From positions 1-63,059 of the forward strand of contig JAIMAN010000007.1 of the NCBI GenBank assembly GCA_023511915.1: 63,059 bases of DNA. Direction: 5' to 3'. The notes beneath the pieces are model-generated. The model was not told the origin of the DNA, did not search any database, and saw only the letters and a list, made by a program, of their open reading frames with translations. Shown here piece by piece: positions 43,408 to 54,242 of this stretch (the stretch's first letter is position 1; the number at the start of each line of letters is the position of its first letter). This DNA is from Armatimonadota bacterium. GTDB taxonomy: Bacteria > Armatimonadota > Fimbriimonadia > Fimbriimonadales > GBS-DC. The translations under genes and the position numbers were made by a program.

Positions 43408-44173
43408 AGCGGCGTGGGGGGCGTGGCATCTCGCGCAGGAGCGTGTCGGGCATCGTCTCCAGCACCTCTTCGCCGACGCGACTGAAGGTGAAGCCGCGCT
43501 CGCGCGCCGCGCCTTTCGGGTCGCGGATGAACTTCACCCAGAACAGCGCGTCCTCTGTGAGCAGGCGCACCAGCTGGCGCATTTGCACTCGATCGAGCCG
43601 CTCCAGTTCGAGCGTTGCCCACACCATAATCTCCAGCGGCGCGCCTGCTTCGAACGCGAGCTGCTCATAGTCGCTGACGGCTTCGGCGCGGCGTCCGAGG
43701 TTGTCCAGCAGGCGTGCGCGGCGCATGCGATAGTGCGCGTTGCGGGGCTGCAGCTGTACCAATCGGTTCGCAGCTTGCAGGGCGCGCATGTAGTCCATCG
43801 CGTGCCAGTGCGCGTCGAGCAGGTGTTCCAGCGGGGTCGGGTGTTCGGGCATCTCGCTGAGCCAGCGTTCGCACTCAGCGACGGCTTCCGCGAGGCGTCC
43901 GCTCTCGATGAGCAGCTCAATCAGCCGCTCGCGCGCGGGGATCGAGTCGGGCTGACACTGGAGCGCGGCTCGGATGGCGTCGATCGCGCCGTGCCAGTTC
44001 TCCTGCAAGCGGCACACCTCCGCAAGGCGCAGGTAGCACTCCAACGGCGCATCGCCCGCCTGCACGGCGCGTCGCAGCACCCGCGCCGCTTGCTTCAACC
44101 GTCCGCGCTGCAAATATGCTTCAGCTTGCTGCAGGGTCGTAGGTTTCATCACGCGCTCTCCACTTTCGCCCAT
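43391..44173 (-). CDS. Tetratricopeptide-repeat protein
   Basis: 260 residues, mostly tandem 34-residue helical pairs (for example AEAYLQRGRLKQAARVLRRA, then LAEVCRLQENWHGAIDAIRA). No signal peptide or enzyme motif; a cytoplasmic scaffold is likely. ATG 44173 lies a few nt behind a TATAAT box (44190-44185); ATG 44149 has a GGAGAG site and is an alternative. First gene of the operon with folP and pyrC. Confidence 0.75.
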   Translation of the reverse strand: MGESGERVMKPTTLQQAEAYLQRGRLKQAARVLRRAVQAGDAPLECYLRLAEVCRLQENWHGAIDAIRAALQCQPDSIPARERLIELLIESGRLAEAVAECERWLSEMPEHPTPLEHLLDAHWHAMDYMRALQAANRLVQLQPRNAHYRMRRARLLDNLGRRAEAVSDYEQLAFEAGAPLEIMVWATLELERLDRVQMRQLVRLLTEDALFWVKFIRDPKGAARERGFTFSRVGEEVLETMPDTLLREMPRPPRRYAGYS

Positions 44174-44184
44174 TGCACCCCTAT

Positions 44185-44190
44185 ATTATA
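44185..44190 (-). promoter_or_regulatory. -10 box (TATAAT) of the TPR-folP-pyrC operon
   Basis: Minus-strand AATTATAATATAGG, 11 nt before the first ATG; leaderless or nearly so. Confidence 0.55.
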
Positions 44191-44220
44191 ATTCGTCGGC
44201 GGTGCGGGCGAGTTCAGTAT

Positions 44221-46254
44221 TTATGCAATATTTTCGCTGGCGACGATCCGATTCCTGCCGCCCCGCTTGGCGGTTTCGAGCGCCTCATCCGCCTTTTCCA
44301 GTAATTCGACGGGGTTCTGCGTGCTATTGGGGTAGGCGGCGACGCCGATGCTAAGCGTAATTCGAAAGCGCGGCGCGCCCATCGTGTCCCAAAAGAGCGT
44401 CTCGCGCACCGTTTGCAGGACACGATTCGCTGCGGCGACGCCCCCCTGCAAATTCGTGGAGGGCATCAGCACCACGAACTCGTCGCCCCCGTAGCGGGCA
44501 ATCAGCTCCGTGTTGCGCAGCGTGTTGCGCAGCACATCCGCCAACTGCACCAGCAGGTAGTCGCCCTCCAGATGCCCATAGGTGTCGTTCACCTGCTTGA
44601 AGCCGTCCAAGTCGATGAGCATAATTGCCAGCGGGTGGTGGTAGCGGCGGCACAAATTCACCTCTTCACGGTATCGCTCTTGGAAGTGGCGGTAGTTATA
44701 CAGTCCTGTCAGCCCGTCGGTGACGGCAAGCCGTTCCAAGTCGCTGAGCAGCAGGGCGCGCTCCAGCACACTGGTCAACTGGAACGCCAGCGTCTGGAGC
44801 AGTTCCAGGTCAAGCGCGTTGTACGCAGGCAGCTCCGTGCGTCCAAGCGCAATCAGCCCGTGCACGCGCACGCCGCCACGCAGTGGGGCTATCATCAGAC
44901 TTGTGGCAGGCGCGAACGCCTCTGCTTGCGTGTGGCTGACGTCGTAGAGGCATGCCTGCACGGGCGGCTCCGACTGGCTCAGATTCGGCAACGCCGTGTG
45001 CAGCGGGGGCATCGCGCCCTCTTGCGCCACAAGTTCCAGATGCTTGTCGCTAGACAGCAACAGCTGGGCATGCTCATACGGGAGCACTAACTTGAACACG
45101 GCGAGCGCACGCTGGGGCAAGGCGCGCGGGCTTTCGACGCTGAACAGTAGGTTCTCTAACTCGTACAGCGTTTGGGTTTCGGCGAGCCGCGCGCTCATCA
45201 GGCGCATCTGGTCAACCAGCGTCAACAGCGCGGACAGGTGCGGCGCGAGCGCGCGGACGCGCGTGCGGACTTCTGGACTGAACCCGTTGGGCGCGCATGT
45301 CGTCAGCGCAACGACACCCAGAATGCACCCCTCTCCCATCAGAGGAACAACGATTGCGTCCGACTGGTCGACCGATTCGTGATGCGCCTCCGCCAGTCGC
45401 TCGATTTCCAGAACCGCAGCTCGAATCTGGCTGACCAGCGATTGGAGAGCGGGTCGTTTTTGGAACGGGCGCACGGGCGTGGTGAACGCGGTTTTCTCAA
45501 GTTTAGCGAGCGCACCGATGGCGTGCGCCGCTTGTAGCACTGCACCAGTCTCGTCCGTGAGGTAAATCACCGCGCCTGACGCGCCGAACCGCGCCCGCAA
45601 GCGTTCCAGCAGGATGTGCAGCAGCGATTCAGGCTCGCGCGCCTGTTGCAGTGCGTGCAGTAGCTCTGCGGCGTCCTGTAAGGCGGTTAGGTGTTCCTCC
45701 AGTCGGTGGTAGTGGTGCGCCAGCTCGCGGTAGCTCTCGCGAATGCGCCGTTCCGCCGCTTCGCTTTGCTCGATCGCGCGTGCAGCTTCTTCCAGCAGCG
45801 CGTCTTGCGCCGCCTGCACACGCCGTTGCCAGAGCCAGCCAAGTGCGCCGCCCAGCCCTACCAGTCCACCCGCCCAACTCAGAGTCGTCGCCTCAGTGGG
45901 CAGCGCGCCTGTGCGCAGCCAATCGGTCAGGTACACCGCGACGCCTCCCAATACCCCGCCCAGCCACCCGCCTGCAGCGCCCGAACGGTGCAGCGCATAT
46001 ACCAGCGGCAACACAAACAGCCAGTAGGCAATTGCTGCACCCCCTATCGCCCAGGCTAATGCTCCCACCAGTGCATTATCAAACAGCAACGCTACACCCG
46101 TTATAGCGGGCGTGCGCCAGCGACGCTCCAGCAGGCTCGCCGCCAACGCACCCAACGCCAACGCGCCGAACGCCCCCCACGCCGTGTCGGGAACTCCACG
46201 CGCCCAAAGCACGCTCCCCAAATACACCGCCCCAGCAAGCCGTAGCGCCCACAC
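44221..46254 (-). CDS. Membrane diguanylate cyclase: TM domain, two GAF domains, GGDEF
   Basis: About 677 residues. Four to five N-terminal TM helices, a coiled coil (about 150-200), two GAF-like sensor domains (about 205-365 and 370-510), then a GGDEF domain with intact RYGGDEF (G589-F593), so c-di-GMP synthesis is expected. The product-inhibition I-site reads RNTE instead of RxxD, possibly weakening feedback. The longer frame begins inside the divergent gene. GTG 46254 is preferred because two -10 boxes (TATACT 46283-46278, TATAAC 46272-46267) lie just before it. Confidence 0.88.
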   Translation of the reverse strand: MWALRLAGAVYLGSVLWARGVPDTAWGAFGALALGALAASLLERRWRTPAITGVALLFDNALVGALAWAIGGAAIAYWLFVLPLVYALHRSGAAGGWLGGVLGGVAVYLTDWLRTGALPTEATTLSWAGGLVGLGGALGWLWQRRVQAAQDALLEEAARAIEQSEAAERRIRESYRELAHHYHRLEEHLTALQDAAELLHALQQAREPESLLHILLERLRARFGASGAVIYLTDETGAVLQAAHAIGALAKLEKTAFTTPVRPFQKRPALQSLVSQIRAAVLEIERLAEAHHESVDQSDAIVVPLMGEGCILGVVALTTCAPNGFSPEVRTRVRALAPHLSALLTLVDQMRLMSARLAETQTLYELENLLFSVESPRALPQRALAVFKLVLPYEHAQLLLSSDKHLELVAQEGAMPPLHTALPNLSQSEPPVQACLYDVSHTQAEAFAPATSLMIAPLRGGVRVHGLIALGRTELPAYNALDLELLQTLAFQLTSVLERALLLSDLERLAVTDGLTGLYNYRHFQERYREEVNLCRRYHHPLAIMLIDLDGFKQVNDTYGHLEGDYLLVQLADVLRNTLRNTELIARYGGDEFVVLMPSTNLQGGVAAANRVLQTVRETLFWDTMGAPRFRITLSIGVAAYPNSTQNPVELLEKADEALETAKRGGRNRIVASENIA

Positions 46255-46266
46255 ATTAGACCCCGC

Positions 46267-46283
46267 GTTATAATTAAAGTATA
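46267..46283 (-). promoter_or_regulatory. -10 boxes for the diguanylate cyclase gene
   Basis: GTGGTATACTTTAATTATAAC on the minus strand offers two overlapping -10 boxes; start points would fall within about 20 nt of the GTG. Confidence 0.5.
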
Positions 46284-46323
46284 CCACTGCTGGCAGCGCA
46301 AGCGTAGAAACACAACGATGCCC

Positions 46324-46352
46324 TTGCAACGGCGAGCGCACTGAGGTATAAT
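46324..46352 (+). promoter_or_regulatory. Promoter of the HerA-like gene
   Basis: TTGCAA (46324-46329), 17-nt spacer, GGTATAAT (box 46347-46352). The ATG is at 46376. Confidence 0.65.
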
Positions 46353-46375
46353 CCCACATATAGCGGGTGATTATC

Positions 46376-48436
46376 ATGCAGACCCAATCGTTAGCAGCGG
46401 TACAGACGAACGGCGCGCCGCCGACCAGTCGTCAGGTCATCGGGCGCGTGGTGGCGACCGAGCGGCAGCCCAATACCGCCTACGAGTTCCACTTCTGGGC
46501 GACCGAAGACGCGCCGCTGGGCATCGGGGCGCTGGTCAAGGTGGACGCAGGCGCACGCAAGGTGTGGGGCGTCATCACCGAAGGCTACACCTACAACGAT
46601 GTGCCCAACGCGCTGGCAGACTACCTGGGCTTCGACGGCAATCCCCAACTGCAGCCGCCCACCGTGCGCACCGAGATCCGCCTCTACCGCGCGGCGGTGC
46701 TGCGCCACTACCCCGAACAGCCCGTGCAACCCCCGCCGATTGCGCCCGTCTATCTGGCGACCGAAGAGGATGTGCATTACGCCTTGCGCATCGACGAAAT
46801 CCCCCCCGCGCGGCGCATCCCTGTCGGCGTCTACGAAAGCGGCGAAACCCTCGTGCCCATCTACCTCGACGCCGACTTCCTGCTGGGACCCGAAGCGGGA
46901 CACCTCAATGTCACAGGCACGAGCGGACTTGCCGCCAAAACGAGCGCGATACAGTTCCTGCTGACCGCCATCTTCCAAAAAGCGCCCAAAAGCGTAGCGG
47001 TCGTGTGCTTCAATGTCAAAGGCGGCGACCTGCTGTTCATCGACCACGAGCCGTCCCATACGCTGGACGCACGCGACCTGAAAGTGTATCAGGCGGTGGG
47101 CATTCAGCCGAAGCCGTTCCCGCATGTGGAATATTACGCGCCCTACAAGTCCGACCGCGTGAACCTCGCCACTTTGCGCACGCATCCCGACCTGCGCCAC
47201 AATGTGCGCCCGATGCTGTGGGGCATGCAGGAGGTGATGCGCTATGTGGAGGTGCTGCTCAACAAAGACGATGTGGACGCCAAAGCGGACGCTTTCCTGC
47301 AGTTCCTGCGCCAGCGCGTTATCGAACGCGAAGTGTTCGAGTTCGAGAGCGAAGAGGCGGAAATCCTGCGCAGCCGCGAGCTGCCGACACGCATCCAAGT
47401 GCGCAGCTTCAGCGACCTCGTACAGTGGTTCGAGCTCGTGCTGAAGTACCTGGAGGCGAAAAACCAGAAGCAGTGGCGCAGCTTCGCGGTGGAGACCATC
47501 CGCAAAATCCAGAACCGCTTGGTGAACCTCACAACACGCTTTGCGGGGCTGGTCGGCGAGTGCGAGACGCCCTCCGACCTGCCGTGGGGCAAGTTCCGAG
47601 ACCGCACGGTGTATGTGATCGATGTGGCGAACATGTCGGCGGAGGCGCAGGATTTGATTTTCACGCGCATCATCGCCGAGCTGCGCGAGCGGATGGAACA
47701 GCGCGACTTGGGCGTCGATTCGGTGGTCGTGGTGGTGGACGAGCTGAACCAGTACGCGCCGAACACCAATCGCGAGACCTATGTGATGCGCACGCTCCGC
47801 GATATTTGCGCCCGCGGGCGGTATCTGGGGCTGGTGCTGTTCGGGGCGCAGCAGTTCCGCTCGCAGGTTGACCGCCAAGTGGTGGGCAACTGCTCGACCG
47901 CGCTGTACGGGCGCATCGAGATGGAGGAGTTGGCGCAGCCTGGGTACGCGATTTTCGGCGACGCGGCGAAAGAGAAGCTCGGCGCGCTCGCGCCCGGCGA
48001 GATGCTGGTGCGCCATCCGTACTTCAACCAGCCGATTTTCGTGCGCTTCCCGCGCCCTGCGCTCATGCGCGGGCAGGACGGTCTGAAGACCTACCCCCCC
48101 GCGCCCGACCTGCCCCTCGAAGACGCCGTGTGGCAACACCTGCGCCAGCTGAACCCCGCGCTGGAGCGCAACGCCGTCGCCGACCTGATTGCCCGCACGC
48201 GCAACGGCAACGGCGAGCCGAACCGCGAGGCTGTGGTCGGCGCGATGCACAAGGTGCTGGTCAGCCAGCCCGCGCCCGATGAGGTGCTGCGCGCGTTCGA
48301 ACGCGCCCTGCCGACCAGCGTCCCCCCGCGCCGCGTGGAGTCGAACGCGCTCCCCGACGACGCGCCGCTGCCTGTGGACGCACGACTCAGCTCGCTCGAC
48401 GACGATGAGGACGACCCCGATCCGTTCCGTTTCTAA
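46376..48436 (+). CDS. HerA/DUF87-like P-loop ATPase with variant Walker A
   Basis: 686 residues. N-terminal beta-barrel HAS-like region (GRVVATERQPNTAYEFHFW), a P-loop region GHLNVTGTSGLAAKTS (K188), a large helical insert and Walker B VVVVVDELNQYAP with flanking arginine-rich LRDICARGRYLGLVLFGAQQ as in HerA/FtsK ATPases. The P-loop lacks the Gly before Lys and is one residue longer than GxxxxGK[ST]. Acidic C-terminal tail. Role unknown: HerA relatives drive DNA-end resection or act in defence and conjugation, but no NurA partner is adjacent. Confidence 0.8.
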   Translation: MQTQSLAAVQTNGAPPTSRQVIGRVVATERQPNTAYEFHFWATEDAPLGIGALVKVDAGARKVWGVITEGYTYNDVPNALADYLGFDGNPQLQPPTVRTEIRLYRAAVLRHYPEQPVQPPPIAPVYLATEEDVHYALRIDEIPPARRIPVGVYESGETLVPIYLDADFLLGPEAGHLNVTGTSGLAAKTSAIQFLLTAIFQKAPKSVAVVCFNVKGGDLLFIDHEPSHTLDARDLKVYQAVGIQPKPFPHVEYYAPYKSDRVNLATLRTHPDLRHNVRPMLWGMQEVMRYVEVLLNKDDVDAKADAFLQFLRQRVIEREVFEFESEEAEILRSRELPTRIQVRSFSDLVQWFELVLKYLEAKNQKQWRSFAVETIRKIQNRLVNLTTRFAGLVGECETPSDLPWGKFRDRTVYVIDVANMSAEAQDLIFTRIIAELRERMEQRDLGVDSVVVVVDELNQYAPNTNRETYVMRTLRDICARGRYLGLVLFGAQQFRSQVDRQVVGNCSTALYGRIEMEELAQPGYAIFGDAAKEKLGALAPGEMLVRHPYFNQPIFVRFPRPALMRGQDGLKTYPPAPDLPLEDAVWQHLRQLNPALERNAVADLIARTRNGNGEPNREAVVGAMHKVLVSQPAPDEVLRAFERALPTSVPPRRVESNALPDDAPLPVDARLSSLDDDEDDPDPFRF

Positions 48437-48484
48437 AACCATGCGTGTGGCATTTGCGTAGAATAGCGTAGGAGGTGCAACACC

Positions 48485-48670
48485 ATGCAACCGAATGTTG
48501 GCGGTATTGACCGCGTGTTGCGGATTGTGCTGGGCGCGGCGATTATCGGCTGGGGCGTGTACGCCCAGAACTGGCTGGGGCTGATTGGCGTCCCGCTGCT
48601 GCTGTCGGGGCTTGTAGGGCAGTGCTTTCTCTACAAGCTCATCGGCGTCTCCACCTGCAAGGTGAAGTAG
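48485..48670 (+). CDS. DUF2892 small membrane protein
   Basis: 61 residues starting MQPNVGGIDRVLRIVLGA, two TM helices with a short loop and a C-terminal CFLYKLIGVSTCKVK: the classic DUF2892 pattern (YgaP C-terminal-like). GGAGG lies 8 nt before the ATG. Function unknown; similar domains accompany rhodanese proteins. Confidence 0.9.
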   Translation: MQPNVGGIDRVLRIVLGAAIIGWGVYAQNWLGLIGVPLLLSGLVGQCFLYKLIGVSTCKVK

Positions 48671-48679
48671 CGTCCGCCC

Positions 48680-48765
48680 CGCTCCTGCAGGTTCCCACGC
48701 TTCGCGAGGGGAACCGCGCACGGGTTCGGTTCCCCCTGCGAGCAGGGGGAACCTAAAGGAGGGGG
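48680..48765. repeat. Family B double-hairpin repeat, copy B1
   Basis: Two inner hairpins: GGTTCCC (48690-48696) with GGGGAACC (48708-48715), and a perfect 12-bp stem GGTTCCCCCTGC (48728-48739) / GCAGGGGGAACC (48742-48753). Outer arms CTCC (48682-48685) and GGAG (48758-48761). Located between convergent genes. Confidence 0.75.
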
Positions 48766-48813
48766 CTTCAGTCTTGCTGGTGATCGTAAACTTTGCCCAG
48801 ACGATAGATATTA

Positions 48814-49776
48814 TTATCCCTTGCTGTTTTTCAGCAGTTCCGTCAGTTCAGGCAACACTTGGTAGAGGTCTGCCACCAGCCCGTAGTCCGCTACCTGAAA
48901 GATGGGCGCTTCGGGGTCGGTGTTGATGGCGACAATGACCTTGGAGTCCTTCATGCCCGCCAGGTGTTGCACGGAGCCAGAGACGGCGACGGCGATGTAG
49001 AGTTCGGGCGCGACGGTCTTGCCCGTTTGCCCCACTTGGAGTTCGTTGGGCGCAATGCCCGCATCGACAGCCGCGCGGGTTGCGCCGACTGCGCCGCCGA
49101 GCGCGTCCGCCAGCCCACCGATGTATTTCTCGAAGGTCTCTGGGTCTTTCAGCGGGCGTCCACCAGAGACGACCACGCGGGCTTGGGTCAGGTCGGGTCG
49201 TCCGCCGCCGCCGCCCTGCAGGCGCACCCACTCGGAGCGGGTCGGAATGTCGGCGGGGGCTTCCGCGGTTTGCACGGGCGAGTCCGCGCCTTTCGGCTCA
49301 GGCTTGCCCCACGCGGGTCCGCGCACGGTCATCACGACGGGGCTGCCCTCCACCTCGAAAGTGCCGATGAGGTTCGCCGAGTAGATGGGGCGTTTGGCGA
49401 CCAGTTTGCCGTCGGTTTGTTCCAGCGCGATGATGTCGCTGAGCATCGGCGCGTCCAGCAGTCCTGCGACGCGCGCCAGCACATCGCGGCTGAAGGTGGT
49501 GGTCGTGGCGACGATGGCGTCCGCGCCGAGTTGTCGCGCGTAGTGGGCGACCACAGGCGCGTACCGCTCCGCCAGCGGCTTCGCCAGCGCGGGGTGGTTC
49601 ACGGTCAGCACCGCCTGCGCGCCGTAGCCCGTAAGCGTCTCGATGCACTGCAGGTTGTCGCCGATTGCCAAGACGGTGAACGCCTCGGGCGACTTCTGCT
49701 GTGCGAAAGCAATCGCGGGCAGGCTCTTTTCTGAGACGCGCCCGCCGTCCGTTTCTGCCAGTACCAGGATCTTCAT
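48814..49776 (-). CDS. etfA: Electron transfer flavoprotein, alpha subunit
   Basis: 320 residues; FAD-binding partner of EtfB that passes electrons from acyl-CoA or other dehydrogenases to the quinone pool. C-terminal FAD domain with [39 protein letters not shown] and [18 protein letters not shown]. Gene order etfB-etfA with a 12-nt gap. No ETF-quinone oxidoreductase gene is adjacent. Confidence 0.95.
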   Translation of the reverse strand: MKILVLAETDGGRVSEKSLPAIAFAQQKSPEAFTVLAIGDNLQCIETLTGYGAQAVLTVNHPALAKPLAERYAPVVAHYARQLGADAIVATTTTFSRDVLARVAGLLDAPMLSDIIALEQTDGKLVAKRPIYSANLIGTFEVEGSPVVMTVRGPAWGKPEPKGADSPVQTAEAPADIPTRSEWVRLQGGGGGRPDLTQARVVVSGGRPLKDPETFEKYIGGLADALGGAVGATRAAVDAGIAPNELQVGQTGKTVAPELYIAVAVSGSVQHLAGMKDSKVIVAINTDPEAPIFQVADYGLVADLYQVLPELTELLKNSKG

Positions 49777-49788
49777 CGCTTTGCCTCC

Positions 49789-50538
49789 TTAGATGACGCG
49801 CGCCTCCTCGCGCAGTAGGCGCACCAGTTCGTGGACATCGCTCACGCGCTTGCCCGCTTTGCGTGCGGGGGGCGCCTCCACTTGGGTCAGGCGCACGCGC
49901 GCGCGCGGCTGCACGCCCAAATCGGCGGGGGTCAGCGTCTCCAGCGGCTTGCTGCGGGCGCGCACGATGCCGGTCAAGGCGACATAGCGCGGCTCGTTCA
50001 GGCGCAAGTCCGCCGTGATAATCGCGGGCAGCGGCACTTGGACGGTCTCGATACCGTTGTCCGTCTCGCGCTCCACAGTCGCCGTGCCGTTCTCGACCGT
50101 GATTTTCGACGCGAAGGTCGCCTGCGGCAGGTCTAATATCGCCGCCAGCATCTGCCCCACTTGGTTCTCGTCCATATCGATGGCTTGCTTGCCCATCAGC
50201 ATCAGGTTCGGTTGCTCGCGCTGGTAGACGGCGGCGAGGATTTTGGCGACGCTGGGCGCGTCGAGGGGATCATCGGTTTGTACGAGGATTGCGCGATCTG
50301 CGCCCATCGCCAGCGCGGTGCGCAACTGCTCCTGCGCCTCGGCGCTGCCGATGGACACGGCGACCACTTCAGTCGCCTTGCCTGCCTCCTTGAGGCGTAT
50401 CGCTTCCTCTAACGCAATCTCATCGAACGGGTTGACCGCCATCTGCAGTCCGTCGCGGTTGATGTCGGTTCCCGATGCGTTCGGGCTAATCTTCGCATAC
50501 GGGTCAGGCACACGCTTCACTGAAACTAATATCTTCAT
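49789..50538 (-). CDS. etfB: Electron transfer flavoprotein, beta subunit
   Basis: 249 residues binding AMP in the ETF heterodimer. Motifs: MKILVSVKRVPDP, NPFDEIALEEAIRLKEAG, ALAMGADRAILV and the family signature near LMGKQAIDMDENQVGQMLAAIL. GAGGAGG precedes the ATG. First in the etfBA operon, with a TATACT box just upstream. Confidence 0.95.
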   Translation of the reverse strand: MKILVSVKRVPDPYAKISPNASGTDINRDGLQMAVNPFDEIALEEAIRLKEAGKATEVVAVSIGSAEAQEQLRTALAMGADRAILVQTDDPLDAPSVAKILAAVYQREQPNLMLMGKQAIDMDENQVGQMLAAILDLPQATFASKITVENGTATVERETDNGIETVQVPLPAIITADLRLNEPRYVALTGIVRARSKPLETLTPADLGVQPRARVRLTQVEAPPARKAGKRVSDVHELVRLLREEARVI

Positions 50539-50562
50539 CGATAACTTGCCTCCTCGTGCAAA

Positions 50563-50568
50563 AGTATA
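50563..50568 (-). promoter_or_regulatory. -10 box (TATACT) of etfBA
   Basis: Minus-strand GGGGTATACTTTTG about 25 nt upstream of etfB. Confidence 0.6.
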
Positions 50569-50663
50569 CCCCAGCCGCGCGGAATTTGACTCGCTGTTCG
50601 AAAAACGCTGTGGGGCGTCTGGTAGCAGGAACCGTCGCCGATTCGCCGAATCGAGGCGCGGCG

Positions 50664-52202
<1,539 letters not shown>

Positions 52203-52207
52203 GCGGT

Positions 52208-53062
52208 TTACTTCAACAGCAGTTCCTCGACGCTGAGGCTGGGCGCGGCGCGGAAGGCGCGGGGCGTCTTGCCGAACCGCTCGCGGAACACCCGCGAGAA
52301 GTGGCTTAGGCTCAGGTAGCCCACCTCCAGCGCGATTTCGGAGACCGACAAGTTCGTGCTGACCAGCAGGGTCGCCGCGCGGCGCATGCGCAACTCGGTC
52401 AGGTACTCCGACGGCGAGCAGCCCATCGCGACGCGGAACAGCCGCTGGCACTGGCGCGGGCTGACGCACAGCCGCTCGGAGACCTTCTGCAGTGCGTGCG
52501 GGTCGCTTAGGTGCTGCTGCAGGTACTCCAGCGCGTCGCGCAGGCGGGCGTCGTCTTGGGCGGCGACCACCTCTGGCTCCGCGAAGCACAAAAAGGCGAC
52601 CAGCTCGCGCAACTTGCCCTCGTAGAACAGACGCAAACTGCCGACAGGTGGGGGCATCAGCAGCGCCTCGACCACGCCGTGCAGCAGGGGGTTGTCCACC
52701 AGCAGGTAGAGCGTGCGCGGGAACGGGGCGTCGCCGCGCACGAACGGCTGCAGCTCAGGCAGCACGCGCGCGCGGTCGGGCGCGAGCCAGCGGCGCAAGC
52801 ACTCAGGCGACAGGCGCGCCACCAGATGGTGATGCAGGTAGCGCACATCGCTGCGCAGCGTGCGCGGACAGACCAAATGCTCCGCGTCGGGCGGGCGCAG
52901 GCTCAGCACGAACTCCGCCCAGTCCGTGTCGCTTTCGAACTCCTGCGCAGCGAGCGGGTCGTCCGAGTAGAAGCGTCGCTCGTAGACCAGCGCGTTCTCG
53001 CTTCGGTACAGCAGCCTCGCCCCTGCAGGCGCGTCCACAGGCGGCGGCAGCGTCGCTTGCAT
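52208..53062 (-). CDS. AraC-family transcriptional regulator
   Basis: 284 residues. The C-terminal about 100 residues are a double HTH: SERLCVSPRQCQRLFRVAMG and LSVSEIALEVGYLSLSHFSR followed by RERFGKTPRAFR, a full AraC signature. The N-terminal half is unlike the common cupin and is probably a sensor or dimer domain. It is the last gene of a minus-strand run, 19 nt behind the sialidase gene, so it may regulate that run. Confidence 0.92.
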   Translation of the reverse strand: MQATLPPPVDAPAGARLLYRSENALVYERRFYSDDPLAAQEFESDTDWAEFVLSLRPPDAEHLVCPRTLRSDVRYLHHHLVARLSPECLRRWLAPDRARVLPELQPFVRGDAPFPRTLYLLVDNPLLHGVVEALLMPPPVGSLRLFYEGKLRELVAFLCFAEPEVVAAQDDARLRDALEYLQQHLSDPHALQKVSERLCVSPRQCQRLFRVAMGCSPSEYLTELRMRRAATLLVSTNLSVSEIALEVGYLSLSHFSRVFRERFGKTPRAFRAAPSLSVEELLLK

Positions 53063-53081
53063 CGCCCTATAGGATACCCGA

Positions 53082-54242
53082 TTAGTCGCCTCGCAGCAAC
53101 CACTCGCGATCGAAGCGCGCCCATTTGATGGCGCTGCGCTTGGGTCTGCCTTGCTCGTCGCGGGGCAGGTCGTCCCGTTCCAGCGCGTAGCTGTAGGTCA
53201 CATGAATCGTCCCGTCGCGCGCTTGGATTGCGCATGGGTAGGCGTAGCGTCCGCGTCCCTCGGCGTCGCGCTCCAAGTAGCGAGCAACGCGCCAAGTGCG
53301 CCCCTCGTCGTCCGAGAGCCAGATGGCGAGCTGATGCCGTCCCTGCTCGGTGTCGTTGCCGATGAGCAGCCACTCGCCTGTGCGCAGGGCGAGTGCAGCG
53401 ACGCTGGAGCCGGGGTTGGGCAGGCTGGTCTTCTCGGCTTCCGTCCAAGTTTCGCCGTTGTCGCGCGAGTAGGCGACGAACACACGGTTGGGCGGGGGAC
53501 CGTTATCGCGCATGTAGGCGACGAGCGTGCCGTCGCGTCGGCGCAGCAGGCTGGGCTGCACCGCGCCCGCGCCGAGAATCGGGCTGCTCGCGCGCCAACG
53601 CCCGCCCGAATCGTCGCTAATCGCCACCAGCGAGAAGCTGAACCCGTCGGAGTAGAGGGGCAGGTAGATGCGCTCGCCTTCGATCAGCGGCGGGACGCGC
53701 GTCATCCAGCCGAGCCTGCGCGAGAGTTCGTCGCGGGCGTTCTGGCGCACGGTCTGCAGGTAGACCTCCAGGCGCGGGCGCAGCGCGGGAGGCAGCGACG
53801 CGCTCTGCGCCTCCAGCCGCTTCAGCCACGCTTCCACCTGCTCCACAAACCGCGCGTCGGGCGAGATGTGCAGCGCGTCGCCGAATGTCCAACGCGGCGC
53901 AAGCGCACGCTGGTAGTCCGTGCTAATGCGGTACTTCAGCAGCGAGCCTTCCCAGCGGTGGTTCAGGATAGTGATCCACACCAGCCACAGTCGCCGCCGC
54001 GCGTCGATGAACAGCACGGGGTTGCAGTCGGGGTAGTCGGGCGTATCCGCCATCGGGAACGGCTGGCTCCAGCGGGGCGCGCCCTTGCGTCGGCGTGCGC
54101 CCAGAATCTGCACATCGTCCGCCGTGCGCTCGCCTGAACCGCTGAACCAGCACGCCAGCAGGTCGCCGTTGGGGCACTCCACGAGGCTGGAGGCGTGATT
54201 GTGCCAGCCGTTGAGCGGGAAAATCAGCTGCGTTTCGAACAC
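53082..54242 (-). CDS. Sialidase / BNR-repeat glycosidase-like protein
   Basis: 386 residues, six-bladed sialidase fold expected. Asp-box motifs SRDNGETW and SDDEGRTW, plus HNHASSLVECPNGDLLACWF at the N-terminus, typical of exo-sialidase-like proteins. No signal peptide, so probably cytoplasmic, and true sialidase activity is uncertain because this family includes other hydrolases and lyases. It starts 42 nt after the zinc-finger gene of the ubiquitin-like operon. Confidence 0.85.
   Translation of the reverse strand: MFETQLIFPLNGWHNHASSLVECPNGDLLACWFSGSGERTADDVQILGARRRKGAPRWSQPFPMADTPDYPDCNPVLFIDARRRLWLVWITILNHRWEGSLLKYRISTDYQRALAPRWTFGDALHISPDARFVEQVEAWLKRLEAQSASLPPALRPRLEVYLQTVRQNARDELSRRLGWMTRVPPLIEGERIYLPLYSDGFSFSLVAISDDSGGRWRASSPILGAGAVQPSLLRRRDGTLVAYMRDNGPPPNRVFVAYSRDNGETWTEAEKTSLPNPGSSVAALALRTGEWLLIGNDTEQGRHQLAIWLSDDEGRTWRVARYLERDAEGRGRYAYPCAIQARDGTIHVTYSYALERDDLPRDEQGRPKRSAIKWARFDREWLLRGD

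Noticed and set aside
46255-46377. Longer N-terminus for the diguanylate cyclase (start at 46377)
   Set aside because: It would begin inside the divergent HerA-like gene and upstream of both of its own -10 boxes; the extra residues lack membrane or family features.
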